Source: Branchiostoma lanceolatum (Eukaryota; Chordata; Leptocardii; Amphioxiformes; Branchiostomatidae). Taken from it: a stretch of DNA of 64,000 bases. The stretch lies in contig NC_089727.1 in the NCBI RefSeq assembly GCF_035083965.1, forward strand, positions 17,582,769 through 17,646,768, read 5' to 3'. Of the stretch, positions 11,985 through 44,799 are shown in pieces. Each line of letters opens with the position of its first letter. Position 1 is the first letter of the stretch. The notes under the pieces were generated by a model, which did no database searches, was not told the origin of the DNA, and saw only the letters and a list, made by a program, of their open reading frames with translations. The translations under genes were made by a program, and so were the position numbers.

Positions 11985-12170
11985 GACTTTTCAGACAGCA
12001 TCTGCTATATTTCGTCAGGGACGTGAGAAAGATAGTGGATGCTGTCTGAAACGTTTTAAAATTTTATCCAGTTGCTTGAGTAACTGTTCTTTGGCATCTT
12101 ATCCAGTTGCTTGAGTAACTGTTCTTTGGCATTTTATCCAGTTGCTTGAGTAACTGTTCTTTGGCATATC
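11985..12170. repeat. hairpin repeat (CAGACAGCATCC / AACTGGATAA family) with local triplication
   Basis: CAGACAGCATCTGCTAT and the inverse AGTGGATGCTGTCTGAAACG form a hairpin around GTCAGGGACGTGAGAA. The flank TTATCCAGTTGCTTGAGTAA is then repeated three times in tandem (about 12063-12165). Related copies occur at about 27130-27265, 33770-33842 and 38410-38490. Confidence 0.65.
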
Positions 12171-12634
12171 TTATTACCTGGATGTCTAACCTTGATAAAC
12201 ATATCAAGGATCATTGAATAACACTTCAATATGGCACAATGTCTTGGGACATATTGAATTTTGGTGTCACAAGGCTAATGTTCCAATGTATACCAAGGAG
12301 GAGTATGAATAAAGGCTGGTCTAGTAATACATGTACTTGTATATTGCATTTCTTATATTGTATGGTAGTTTCCTTTGTTACAAGTGAAGTCTTTATGACA
12401 CTTGAATCAGGCTTACCTGTAACGTTCTGACGGGTTTGAGCTAGTTCACTACCCAAAGTTGTTTTGGGCCTGGTCGCATCCGTATGTGTATCTATATAGC
12501 CAGTACCGGTATAACCTCCCTTTGGTGTAACACACCACATGTCACGCGACACTTGTAGTCGTAAACTGAGGGTATTTCTGGGATGGTCGTGCAAAATTCA
12601 GCTGTCTCTCTCTCTCTTTCCAATTTAACGTCTT

Positions 12635-12932
12635 TTGTTCCCCATCATACGGAGGTTGGACGTGCTTGCACATGGATGGGGAAGCCCCAGAACTCCTCAT
12701 CAAGTGCAAGTCTTTTTTGTGGCAAGAGTTTTTACGGCTGGATGCCCCTTGCTAACGCCAACCCAAACCCTACTGCTGGGCTTAGGACATGGGAAATGTG
12801 TGTTAAGTGCCTTTCCCAAGGGCACAACGTCTGGGTGCATGTCCGGACATGTCTGGGTACTCCACTAGGGATTGAACCTGGGTCTTATTGGTTCATAGCC
12901 GGATGCTCCGCCACTGTGCCACACAGACGCCA
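12635..12932 (-). repeat. tRNA-derived SINE (minus orientation)
   Basis: On the minus strand from 12932 the head reads GTGTGGCACAGTGG (A box) and then GGTTCAATCCC, an almost consensus B box. The body GGGCACAACG/AAAGGCACTTAACA is shared with the SINEs at 1567-1880 and 17665-17962. It gives several short open frames on both strands that are not genes. Confidence 0.8.
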
Positions 12933-13078
12933 CTTTGTTCACAATTTGTCAAGGAAAATGCTGCCTTAGATCCTTGTCTGCGGTTGGTTCTGTCACAGCC
13001 TTCTTGAAAATTCTACGACATCAATATTGTAAGATGTCCTACAATGGGTGTGCCTATGTTGTCACTACTAGTCTAGGG

Positions 13079-13502
13079 TAGTGGTGTGTACCTAAACCCG
13101 AGTTTAGGTTCGGACTCGAGTCAAGAGGTTAAGGTTCAGGTTCGGACTTGAAAGTCCGGACTTGAACCAATGGAATATGTGTGCTACGAATTCAATAATT
13201 TTTTTTCTGTTTCATGTAAAATAGCATATATTTTACATGCAATTTGAAAACTATAATATGCAGGATTATATACAGTCAGTAATTAATGCAGAAGTTCAGT
13301 TATAAACACAAAACAGCAATGTTTTCATATTTTTACGGTGCAAATTTCACGATCTAAGGAAGCTTTAAGATGGTTAAAATCAAAAAGGAGTGTAAAAGCG
13401 AGAGATTTTTTTCAAGTCCGGACTTGATTCCAGATGTTTAGGTTTTTTTGTACTTGAACCTAAAGGTTAGGACCAGGTCCGGGGTTTAGGTACGCACCAC
13501 TA
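13079..13502. mobile_element. hAT-like non-autonomous element with 8-bp target duplication
   Basis: The left end TAGTGGTGTGTACCTAAACC and the right end, reverse-complemented TAGTGGTGCGTACCTAAACC, form terminal inverted repeats. The element is flanked by the identical octamer GTCTAGGG at 13071-13078 and 13503-13510, the target-site length of hAT transposons. The interior has further inverted blocks of AAGTCCGGACTTGA type and no ORF. Related elements are at 2590-2963 and 15779-17020. Confidence 0.8.
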
Positions 13503-13555
13503 GTCTAGGGCGAGAAAGAAACAAACAGGAACAAGGCAATGTTCATCATCAACAT

Positions 13556-13561
13556 TTTATT
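13556..13561 (-). terminator. polyadenylation signal of RBX1 (AATAAA on minus strand)
   Basis: TTTATT on the plus strand is AATAAA for the minus-strand RBX1 transcript, about 360 nt beyond its TAG stop at 13918-13920. Position and orientation fit a short 3' UTR. Confidence 0.5.
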
Positions 13562-13917
13562 TCCCTCAAAACGAACAATGTTGCATGTTGCAAGTTTTCA
13601 TGTGTGGTGTTCATTACAGTAGATACCCAAGCACTAACATATGGTAAAGCAAATACATAGTCATACATAATAACAACAAAAAAATAACCATGATACCCAT
13701 GCATGCACAATATCCGCTTACACCCTAGACTCAAACTGTAGTAAAAAGTGCAAGTTTGTCTTCATGTTGTTTTTGATACCCCCCAGTTTTTTTTACCCAA
13801 TGAAACTGACAAAAGGCATTTTAGAGTTTGTACATGAAAGTGTGTTTTATATAATGTTTAACGCTACTACTAAAGCATCTTCCTCCACACCAAAGATGCT
13901 TCTCCATAGGCCCATCT

Positions 13918-18300
<4,383 letters not shown>

Positions 18301-18943
18301 TTTCTTCAAACCTTGCTGTTTTGCCAAAGGGACAATCCAGCGCTTCCTATGGGGGGTGATGTTTTTCTTTTCCTTCTGTTTTTTTTTACTACAGTTCAAA
18401 TATGCTTAATCAACAATAATCTAACAATCATTACATATTTTGTTACTATATTTCATATGTTTGGCATAATTCAAGTTTGTGAGAAATTTTTCAATATTTT
18501 CTACGAGAATATCATGATTTAACCCCCCTATAATATGTATGGTATAGTCCTGACCCGATGTTACTGATGAAAATGGAGGGATGACAATGCAAAAATGATA
18601 AACTTGACATTGGATTAAAATAATTCTAGATATGAAACAAAATAATTTTTTTAGACAGAAAAACATAATTTGCTTCCTAGTTGTATCTTTTAAGTTTCTA
18701 ATTTTGCTCCTAATCTGAACAATTTTCTACCCTATAATTTTGTGGAATAATCCAAAATGGCGGTTGCTGATGAACTGCCGTACGCATGCGCCGTAAACGA
18801 CTGGGGACGTACTGCAGAAGACAGAAACCAGACGAAGGGACAAGAAGATTTTCTTGTCGTACGACACACAAGACGCTCATGACGTGCGACCTTCGTGCGC
18901 TGGAGGGGTGCTTTGAAACGTCAGGCTGTTACGGAGCGATCTT
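18301..18943. promoter_or_regulatory. shared bidirectional RBX1 / UBE3A promoter interval
   Basis: The 643 bp between the divergent start codons must hold both promoters unless further non-coding exons exist. An AAAATGGCGG motif (18754-18763) fits the YY1 core, and GCATGCGC (18784-18791) fits an NRF1 half-palindrome; both are common in housekeeping promoters. No TATA box is clear on either side. The AT-rich part (about 18400-18740) separates two GC-richer ends. Motif calls are by eye only. Confidence 0.6.
18757..18882 (+). other. possible upstream ORF in the UBE3A 5' leader
   Basis: An ATG inside the YY1-like AAAATGGCGG opens a 41-codon frame ending in TGA at 18880-18882, 61 nt before the UBE3A start at 18944. 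If transcription starts upstream of 18757 it would be an upstream ORF able to damp UBE3A translation. Its peptide resembles nothing recognised. If the start site is at or after the YY1-like motif, it is irrelevant. Confidence 0.3.
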
Positions 18944-36496
<17,553 letters not shown>

Positions 36497-37965
36497 GCCA
36501 ACCAACCACGGCGCAACGTAGTAGCACGTCCGTCTGGGGGTTTAAGCGTTACATACGTCTCCGTAACACAAACCATCTCCACTCAACGTGACCGAAACCA
36601 GGCTTGGCGAACATTAGATCAAGGAGGAAAATTGTAAGAGATATATGATTGAAAAAAAAGTCTTTATGCCAGATTTAATGAGAGAAATTAATTGATGCAC
36701 AAGAACTTAACGATATCAACATTAGTGGCAGCACAAGGGGTTGTACAATATAATAGCTGTCGTTGTTTTCAGATGTATTATTCTAGGCCATCCAAGCGAA
36801 CTGAATTTGTTGCCTGAATTGTTTTTGTGTCAGGTCTTGATTGAACGGAGGAGGGTAGAGTGCATGTATTTAACGCAACCCATGTGATGCCAAATGTCCT
36901 CACGCAAAGACAGTGAAAATCTCTTGGTTTTTTAAGGACCTGTTTTCTACTGTAAAAATGTTTGTATTAGCACCGGTAACAGAACAGCCACAGTCACACT
37001 TTGTGCAAGATATAGATTTCTTCCTGCATGCATATCTGCGTCTTAAGTCAGGAAGGGATTTCCTTTCAGTTGGCTAAAGTACACTTAAGATTTTGAAGAA
37101 GAAGAAATGAGTGAAGTGCTGATTTTAGGTGTCGTCAGTTGAAATTAATGACCACAAATCTTCGTTCTGGCGGCACTGTACAAAACATATCCCAGAATTC
37201 TCCTTGGTGTTCAAAATGAATGCACGGACATGGTTAAGAAGGTTCCAGTTGAAATTACGCCATTACAGTTTTCCAATTTACAGTTGTACAGAAAGACAAA
37301 TTTGATATCAAATATGCCATTTTTTTACATGACTGCAACAATTGGCATTCAGATTGGTCATCTAAGTGAAAAATATTCCTTTTTTTATTGAAAATCAGTC
37401 GTACATGTCTATTGCATGATATACAAGAACAAACCTTTGTCTTCAACCCTGTCATAAAATAATCAGTGAATTTGTCAACTTCTTTGCTCTATAAGTATAT
37501 AGGTTGTGTCATTAGAGTTATATACACTATCTGAGGCTTTAGTGCAAATGGCAAATGCTGTACGAATCAAACACGTGCCTTTAATACTGCGTAACATTGA
37601 TGTTAGGTTTCTCGAGCCAAACTCTCCGTATTAATGATATATTCAGCTGGGCTGTGGCACCGATTGTACTAAAGGCAGCTGGTGTGGTGGATTATCTAAA
37701 AATTACTCATAATTTAAGTTAAAGTCATTAAAGGAAAAACTTGCAAGGATGTTAGCATTGAGGTGCCACCTGTCAGTGGTTGTTGAGAGCTGCTTTAGTA
37801 AGATTATGGGATCTGGTACCATGGTTCCGTGCAGTAAGACACTGCTTGTTTACTTATACATGGTCCAATTCTGACTGTGGAATCACAAACTGGCCGTGTA
37901 AATCACCAGGGAATAAATAAGAAGACTAGTGAAACTCTGGCGTGGTCTGATTTTATTTTCCTTGA
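36497..37965 (+). other. UBE3A 3' UTR
   Basis: AT-rich sequence after the TGA, without transposon copies, up to an AATAAA at 37912-37917. The absence of repeats over about 1.4 kb, in contrast to the surroundings, supports a transcribed, constrained UTR. Confidence 0.6.
37912..37917 (+). terminator. candidate UBE3A polyadenylation signal
   Basis: AATAAATAAG at the end of the repeat-free stretch after the stop codon. The next repeat starts about 50 nt further on. Confidence 0.55.
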
Positions 37966-37968
37966 TTA

Positions 37969-38185
37969 GGCCACACCAATTTAATTTCTAGGTTTTCTAA
38001 CTTCAGCAAAAAAAATCATGAAAACAGAAGGCTGGGGTGAAAACTTGCACTTAACCCTGTTCACCCCCTGAGACTGTGTGCACCAAAGTACAAACTTTCC
38101 TCGGAGATTCTGTTTTCCTGTTGATTTTCCAATCTAGCATTTTTTTTTTAAATTCCGTTAACCAAGAAATTTAAATGGTGTGGCC
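37969..38185 (-). mobile_element. Harbinger-like MITE with TTA target duplication
   Basis: Ends GGCCACACCAATTTAATTTC and, inverted, GGCCACACCATTTAAATTTC, flanked on both sides by TTA in the same orientation (37966-37968 and 38186-38188). This is the three-base target of PIF/Harbinger elements. The interior matches the copy at 566-800 in reverse orientation. No ORF. Confidence 0.8.
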
Positions 38186-38188
38186 TTA

Positions 38189-38757
38189 GAACATGATGAT
38201 TTGATTTTATGGATGACATCAGCTTACATTTTTTCAACCATACTGTAAATTGACCAAAGCAGCTACAAAACGATCAAATATATGCCGTAAATTGCAAAAA
38301 GATATCTAAAAACGATATTGATGTGGTAGAATGCCAAATTCAGAGCATAAAATGAATGAAAATGAAGACTCTATTATTCGCTAAACCATACTCTGCGTGC
38401 CAAAAATATTTACTCAAGCAACTGGATAAAGTTTTGAAACAGTCAGACGTTTCAGACAGCATCCACTGTCTTTCGTCAGTGACTAACGATAGGACTGAGA
38501 ACACCAGGTTTTATGCCAAAACTCTGAATGGGTATGTTAATGAGGTTAAGACAATTTAGGATGTCTTGAAGTTGATTAATTCAAGACAAAAATTCACACT
38601 CTGCGTGTTTAGTCATTTTTTCATCCTTCTTGACCACGTAGATTTCATTAAGAAGGCAACTTTTTTTTTTTTGGTCAAACTCTTTTTTTTCTCGCATGCA
38701 CGCATCAGTTTTGGGGTTCCCAGAGGATGTCATCCATATAATCAAATCAACATGACC
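38189..38757. mobile_element. TIR element (ATTTGATTTTATGGATGACA ends) adjoining the previous one
   Basis: The left arm at 38189-38220 and the inverted right arm at 38726-38757 agree over about 32 nt with a few mismatches, sharing GATTTGATT-TATGGATGACATC. The inner half TATGGATGACRTC also occurs in the ends of 61939-62339, so the two are related. The interior includes a piece of the CAGACAGCATCC hairpin repeat (38410-38490). It begins exactly where the Harbinger-like element's target duplication ends. Confidence 0.7.
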
Positions 38758-39534
38758 CAATGATAAAACATTGGCTGAAGATTGCTGTAAATCCTGGTAA
38801 ATCTTACCCTGGACGTCATCCTAGATTACAACTGTGGCTGGATTTAGATTTCTTTTCAGGGTAGCGAACGTAGGAGCCCCGGTTACGAGTGATCTAAGAT
38901 GGCACCCAGGGTAGGGAAATCCCTTTTCACTATATCATAGTTGCCTCAATGAATGATTACTGTAAGAATAAGTTAGAAGGTCTCGTTTAGCCAAGAGCCC
39001 TGAATGCATGCCAGCACTCTGAGCTATTGTTGCCCAGACGGCACCATTTCCGAGGAGGCGAGACCAGTCACCGTCCAACAGAGGGGAAAAACAGACAACC
39101 AGATTCCCCTCAACAGCAGGATTTTATAAAAGTTTTTTTCAGCAGTACTAAAAAATTTTAAAGGCAACTTTGAGCTGTTTTTGTACATTGTAAAATATCT
39201 GATAATTGAATTCACTGTTTCATGTAAAGTTTGACTTCATGACAGAAAGTTTTCTTTACATGAATAGGGTTCAATTCATTTGCCTTGCAATTCTTGAAAG
39301 TCCTTATATGTATATACATGTATATCACTCCGAGTTGTATTTCTTGAAGGTAATCCTTCATTCAAGAGTTTTGGTAAAATAACTTCTGTTGAGGGAAGAG
39401 ACAAAGAAGATGCCCCCACACCTTCCATGTTCATCTGGTCAGGATAAGAAATAAGAGAAGAAACAAAAGTGGAGTGATGAACTACAAAGGGGTGTCAAAC
39501 ATGTATTCTAAAAAGCTTACCAGTCCTGCATACC

Positions 39535-40021
39535 TTAAAGGAGCAGTCCACTCCAGAAGCGGGTATCATAATTCATCAGAGACTAAATTGTTATGCTTGA
39601 ATCTAGTTTGTTTTTGTCAAAGTTACCATAAGTTGAAGCCTAAACGCAGGGCGAACATAGAAATCAAGTTTTTGGATTGGAGGACCCTTCCAACAATGCC
39701 AGAGTTCTTGTTTGTTACAAAAGTACACATGTACCAAAATCTCTGTATCCCCATGCGCAATAGTCTTCAAACTTTTTGTGTAACTTCCTGAATGTGTGAT
39801 AGTCACTTGGCCGCTTTTCTTTAGCTTATCGCGTCTACTGTTAGCGAGAAATTGTGCCTCAAGTTGGCCATGCAAGGGGGTAGTACTACATGAATTTAGA
39901 AAAGGATTATTGTTGCAAAGACAGCTGAGGTAATCTAGCCAAAAGTTGGGTGCGTCTGTATCCCGAAGAATATAATCTAACAGAAAATAATACCTGCTTC
40001 TGGAGTGGAATGCTCCTTTAA
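39535..40021. mobile_element. TTAA-flanked TIR element (piggyBac-type target), 479 bp
   Basis: TTAA at 39535-39538 is followed by AGGAGCAGTCCACTCCAGAA. The inverted right end AGGAGCATTCCACTCCAGAA is followed by TTAA at 40018-40021. The TIR is about 35 bp with few mismatches. A second copy lies at 48190-48725. Both contain a CTTATCGCGTCTACTGTTAG core and no transposase. Confidence 0.8.
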
Positions 40022-43000
40022 CTTAAAGTACATTGTTCTCAACTTGGCTAACTGGCTTGGTTAAATGAACAGCCAACATATGTAGTATTACAGACCTGGG
40101 CTGTGGCAGAGTGAAGGTAGGGATTGGTAAACTGCTGGAAAGCACATCCTAGAACCTGGCGAGCCAAAAATCCTGGAAAACTTTCCTGCAATGGTATTGC
40201 GGTATCTTTGTTGAACTTCTTAGCAAGGTGAAAACAACTGAAGGAGTCAAACTCATCTTTGAACTGCATTCAAGACAATTATCAATTCAGAAGCTACTAG
40301 TTGAAGAGAAAAAGTGTGACATCATTGGAAAAGTTGTGAACATCACAGTGCATCTTGTAGTTCCCCATGTGAAAAGTTTTACAGTGGCTACTTGGGGAGC
40401 AGAAAGTTGGGTGGTCTGAAAAAAAATAGAAATAGGCGGCCAGTGAGAATGTTAGCAACAATTATGCACTGATGACATGTGTATTTTCTCTACTGGTAAC
40501 GATTGTTTGAAATAAGAACAAATCCACCCTTGCATTGTAGTATATGACGTTGTATATAATAGAAAAATGTATAAGCAAACGCAAAAGGAAGGTAGGGTTG
40601 CATCAAAATTTGCATCAAAATGTGATGCAGTGTAGAGTACGTAAAATTCATCTCCGAAAGGAGCTCATGACATGTGAATGACCAAGTCCATATTCAAGTT
40701 TTTTCTAGGAAAAATTTGCAAGAAAGGAGTAGAGCAAGTGGAGGGATGGTATGTAGAGGGGGGGGTGATAAAAAATTCCCTCCTTCCATGGTGTGGAGTT
40801 TAGAGAAATTTAAGTTAAAATGAGGCATTCTTTGGCTTCCTGTGGGAGGAAATTATTGTCAGACAGATCACAGTTGAAGACCGTGGTCACATGTCACCTA
40901 TACATGTAGTAGCATCCCTGGTCAATCAGAAGTCTATGCCTGTCAGAGGATCTGTTCCCCAGGGTAAGGGGGCATGGTTAGAGCATGGGGGTGCAGCGCC
41001 CCTGTAACATTGTTCAGATAAACCCCTGCATATTGACAAGGGTTAACAGTGTGAATCATTGCATTTCTTGTTTGACTGATGTGTAATGGCGAAAGAACAT
41101 TGGAATTGTTACAGCCCGTACAAATTTTTACACTATGGCCACACCCTACACCGCACCCCTTTGACTTTCTACGACTCTGGGGTCTCCTCAGGGGGCTACC
41201 TCCCCGAGACTAGTCCAATGCTACTGGAGCAGGCACGCATACTACCTGTACCTGTGTCCCCCCATGTTGGCCCTTCCGAGCTGCTGTGAGCTGTTCTTAC
41301 TTTAACACTTGTGCACTAGGGAGGTAAACGTGTGTGCAGGGCTCTATTGTGGGGGAGAGAGTGTGTGTGAGTGCGCAGATGGAAAGAGGGGTCAAAGGCC
41401 AGATCAAAGTCAAGTTCATTATCATTCACCAACGCTGCTGATGCATATCATGTTGTGATTATGCATATATATAATATGTTCCTTTTAATCTTGCAATCTG
41501 TATATATGTCTGTATTTGTATGTATGATGAACACTGTAAGACTAGTTGTGATACGACTTAAGGGTATCGAATTAAACGAGATGCTTCTAGGTATATTAAG
41601 CCTAAGCCAAAAGGCTCAGTGATTGTCAGTAATTGTTAAGGGTTTATTACACGACACAAGACTGCATTAAGGAAGCAATTTCATACTTAAGTATCTTCCA
41701 TTTTGTATCTGTTATGCATCAGAGGAACCATAATTTATGATAATGTTTGCAAATTTCACTTGTTCTTCTACCTTTACAGAGTCACTACTAAGCACACTAG
41801 TTCTAGCTGGATGAATTTGCTGTGATCTGGCCTTAGTAAAGAGGTGGGCTCAGTCGGGGTAGGTGTTGTCTGTGTGCATGTGTAAACTTATTTTTTTATT
41901 TTTCCCTGGCACTACCTTTTCACAAAGGAGCCCACGCGGTCACTGTCGCAAAGGTGCTGTCCGAGTGCCCAGCAGTAGGGTGTGGCACTGATATCACCTA
42001 GCAACCAGACAGTGTGATATCACCTAGCAACCAAACTGGAAAAATATTTTGAGATGGGAAACTTTGATGAGCTGTACCAAAACCACAGTGAAAGGTTTTG
42101 AAATAGGAGTTATTTATTTTGTTAGGCTTTGAAATTAATCAATACCACTGACAGTGAATTAGACTTTGAAGTTAGCGTTTTTTAAGTTAAAACAATTTAT
42201 TTTGTTAGGCTTTGAAATTAGTGTTTTTGTTTAGTTTAACCCATTTGTTTTTAAAAAGACAGTGAAAAGAGAATTTAATGCCTCTGACTGCTGTTTCACA
42301 TGGTAATGCCATGAAATCTTTCCACCTTTTTGTTAACTCTGTCTAGCTTTTTTTTTATTCCACACTGGTAAACCTGTCACATGCCCATTGGACAGAAGTT
42401 GATCAAAAGAGTGACTTTCACTTAAACTGCGGAAACAAGAATCGTTTTTGGTAGACATTTCAGCAAGAACATCATTTCAGCTAGAAGTCAACCATGCATT
42501 CCTGTACTGTGTCTTGCTTACGTTTCGGTCACATTTCCAAATATTATTCGGTGCCCGGTCGGGCAGCTCTTGGGAATTCGAACGTAAAATATGATATAAA
42601 AGACTACAAGAGACACAAAACGTAAAATATTACTCTTAAGTCTTAACCATATATTGTTTATTTTCTTGATATGCATTTTTCATATTTTGTTTTCGCAAAC
42701 AGCCCGGCCGGGCCCCGGATTGGAAATGGGACCGAAGCATTAACTAGCAACAACATATGATATTAACTACTTGTGCCCTTCGCTCGATTTACTTTGTCTT
42801 TTACTAAAGATAACCGCCATTCCTAATTCCAGGACCTTCCTCAAGTCGTTTTTTCTCTCTCTCAACCGACCTAAGATGCGAAACTCACTTCTGAAGGAGG
42901 CAAGAACAGCAAACTAAAATGAAAAGAAAGAAGTTCCTCAGTGAAAGAATGGGGGGAGGGGGTGAGCGCAAAATATCTACAAACACAAAACGTGTACATT

Positions 43001-43167
43001 GGACTTTACCTACCTTTCCTCCCCTTCCTTAGCTTTCGTCAAGTTGTCATAGTGTGTAGTGTAAAATCTCTAAGGTTGATAAAACCCCGTCTTATAGCTG
43101 ATGATTTGGGAAACACTAGCGCAGTCGCCCACATGTCACAACCCAACCGATCACAACAACGCGCGCC

Positions 43168-43180
43168 GTTGCCAGGCAAC
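43168..43180. promoter_or_regulatory. RFX X-box-like palindrome
   Basis: GTTGCCAGGCAAC is two inverted RFX half-sites (GTTGCC) with a one-base spacer, in a locally GC-rich stretch (about 43120-43210). RFX factors bind such X-boxes upstream of ciliary genes. No gene start is identified next to it, so the role is unknown. Confidence 0.35.
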
Positions 43181-43757
43181 CGTTTCTACGTGACCTGGGA
43201 TGACCTCAAGCACAGGTTCATACTATATTCTTCAAAACGAGAACTTGACTCTTTGAAAATGTCCACCAACCTAAGACTGTCACGAGCATTTAAGTTCAGA
43301 AGGGTACTGGTATAATAAACATCAACATATTTTGGATTGATGCGTTCACAGTCAAACTAGATGCATGAACAAAAGTTTTTACTATAAACGTTTGCGTTGC
43401 ATGCTCAAACCAGTGATAACAAAGTTAACGTTATCAAAGCTTTTGTTCGTTTTGATAACTGTCTACCGCATGCTCGTATGAGATCGCCCGGTGTCATGCG
43501 ACAGTCATAATACCAGTAGTAACCGTTCAACAAACAACACAGTTGACCCCCCCCCCCCGGGCCCCCCCGTGTACACTAAATGTCGGGCAGTAACTTTCTA
43601 GCGAGGTCCAATCATATGGCTGCTCGCAGGTCACCGAACGTCACCGACAATTAGCCAATGACGGTCGAGTTGTGGGTTGTTAACACCCCTTGTCTTATGT
43701 AAATGACATCAACTCAAACCAAGCGCATTTGAGTTGTTATTTCCACTAGTTCCGTAC

Positions 43758-44683
43758 GTATATGTCACAGTAGAGATTGGAATCCAGTAGAGTCCGGAAC
43801 TCTACTAGTAGAGATTGGAATTCCAATCTCTACTAGTAGAGACTGGAATTCCAATCTCTACTAGTAGAGTTCCGGACTCTACTAGTAGAGATTGGAATTC
43901 CAATCTCTACTAGTAGAGATTGGAATCGGGATCTGGATATTGGGATTGCATCAAAATGTTTTGGAGAATAGACTGAATCATTTCACACCTAAAATTGCAG
44001 CATAGCTAAGCCTACATTCACCATTACTATTTTAGGTGAATTATTTCATGTTTTAGATATCTAATAACTTTGACATCAATTTTGGAACTGGCTTGGCAGG
44101 GGTGAATTAGCTCCTATATACCGAGTCACTAACAAACTGGAAAAACTGGTTGAGCATATTGAGTCACTAACCCACAATGGCCGTATGCAAATGTATCTGA
44201 TTGACATATCAGTGGCATTTACAAATAGCCATTGACTAAGGTTGGACCGGACGGCAATCCGCATGGTTACAATGTGTCTTGACAGAAGGTTTATTAGATA
44301 TCTAAAACATACAGTATTTAACCTAAAATAGTAATGGTGAATTTCTAAGGCTAGATTTTAGGTGTGAAATGACTCAGTTCATTTTCCAAAACATTTTGAT
44401 GCAATCCGAATTTCTCCTATCAGAATTGGAGATTGTCCTGGTAGAATTCCAATCTCTACCAGTAGAATCTGGAATTCTCCTAGTAGAGATTGGAATCCCA
44501 ATATTCAGATCCCGATTCCAATCTCTACTAGTAGAGATTGGAATTCCAATCTCAACTAGCAGAATCCGGAACTCTACTAGTAGAGATTGGAATTCCAGTC
44601 TCTACTAGTAGAGATTGGAATTCCAATCTCTACTAGTAGAGTTCCGGACTCTACTGGATTCCAATCTCTACTGTGACATATAC
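43758..44683. mobile_element. foldback element built of nested palindromes, inserted in the MULE-like element
   Basis: The outer ends GTATATGTCACAGTAGAGAT and TCTCTACTGTGACATATAC pair. The arms (43758-44067 and 44291-44683) stay complementary for about 300 nt, through TTGCATCAAAATGTTTTGGA and TTTAGATATCTAATAA. Within each arm, units alternate between the palindromic centres CTACTAGTAG and GGAATTCC, making a perfect 36-bp palindrome that recurs several times. The right arm has extra units. No ORF. Confidence 0.85.
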
Positions 44684-44799
44684 ATCTAGATCTAGATCTA
44701 TCAGTTTGTAAAGTTGACTTTCACCACCAAAACGCGAAGGGACTGAAGAGATGAAGTTTTACAGCTTCAATGCACTAGCGCTTCAATGCACTAGCGCTA

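Larger units (their letters stand above)
38758..43545. other. gene-poor interval
   Basis: No exon could be supported. The TTAA-flanked element at 39535-40021 lies here. An open frame at 41086-41289 turns GC-rich near its end but has no splice context or recognised motif. 41930-42035 holds two direct copies of GATATCACCTAGCAACCA. A GTTGCCAGGCAAC palindrome lies at 43168-43180. Confidence 0.45.

Noticed and set aside
41086-41289. Open frame ending in a Pro/Leu-rich stretch
   Set aside because: It has no splice sites in phase, no motif, and lies among repeat-rich sequence; insufficient support for a gene.
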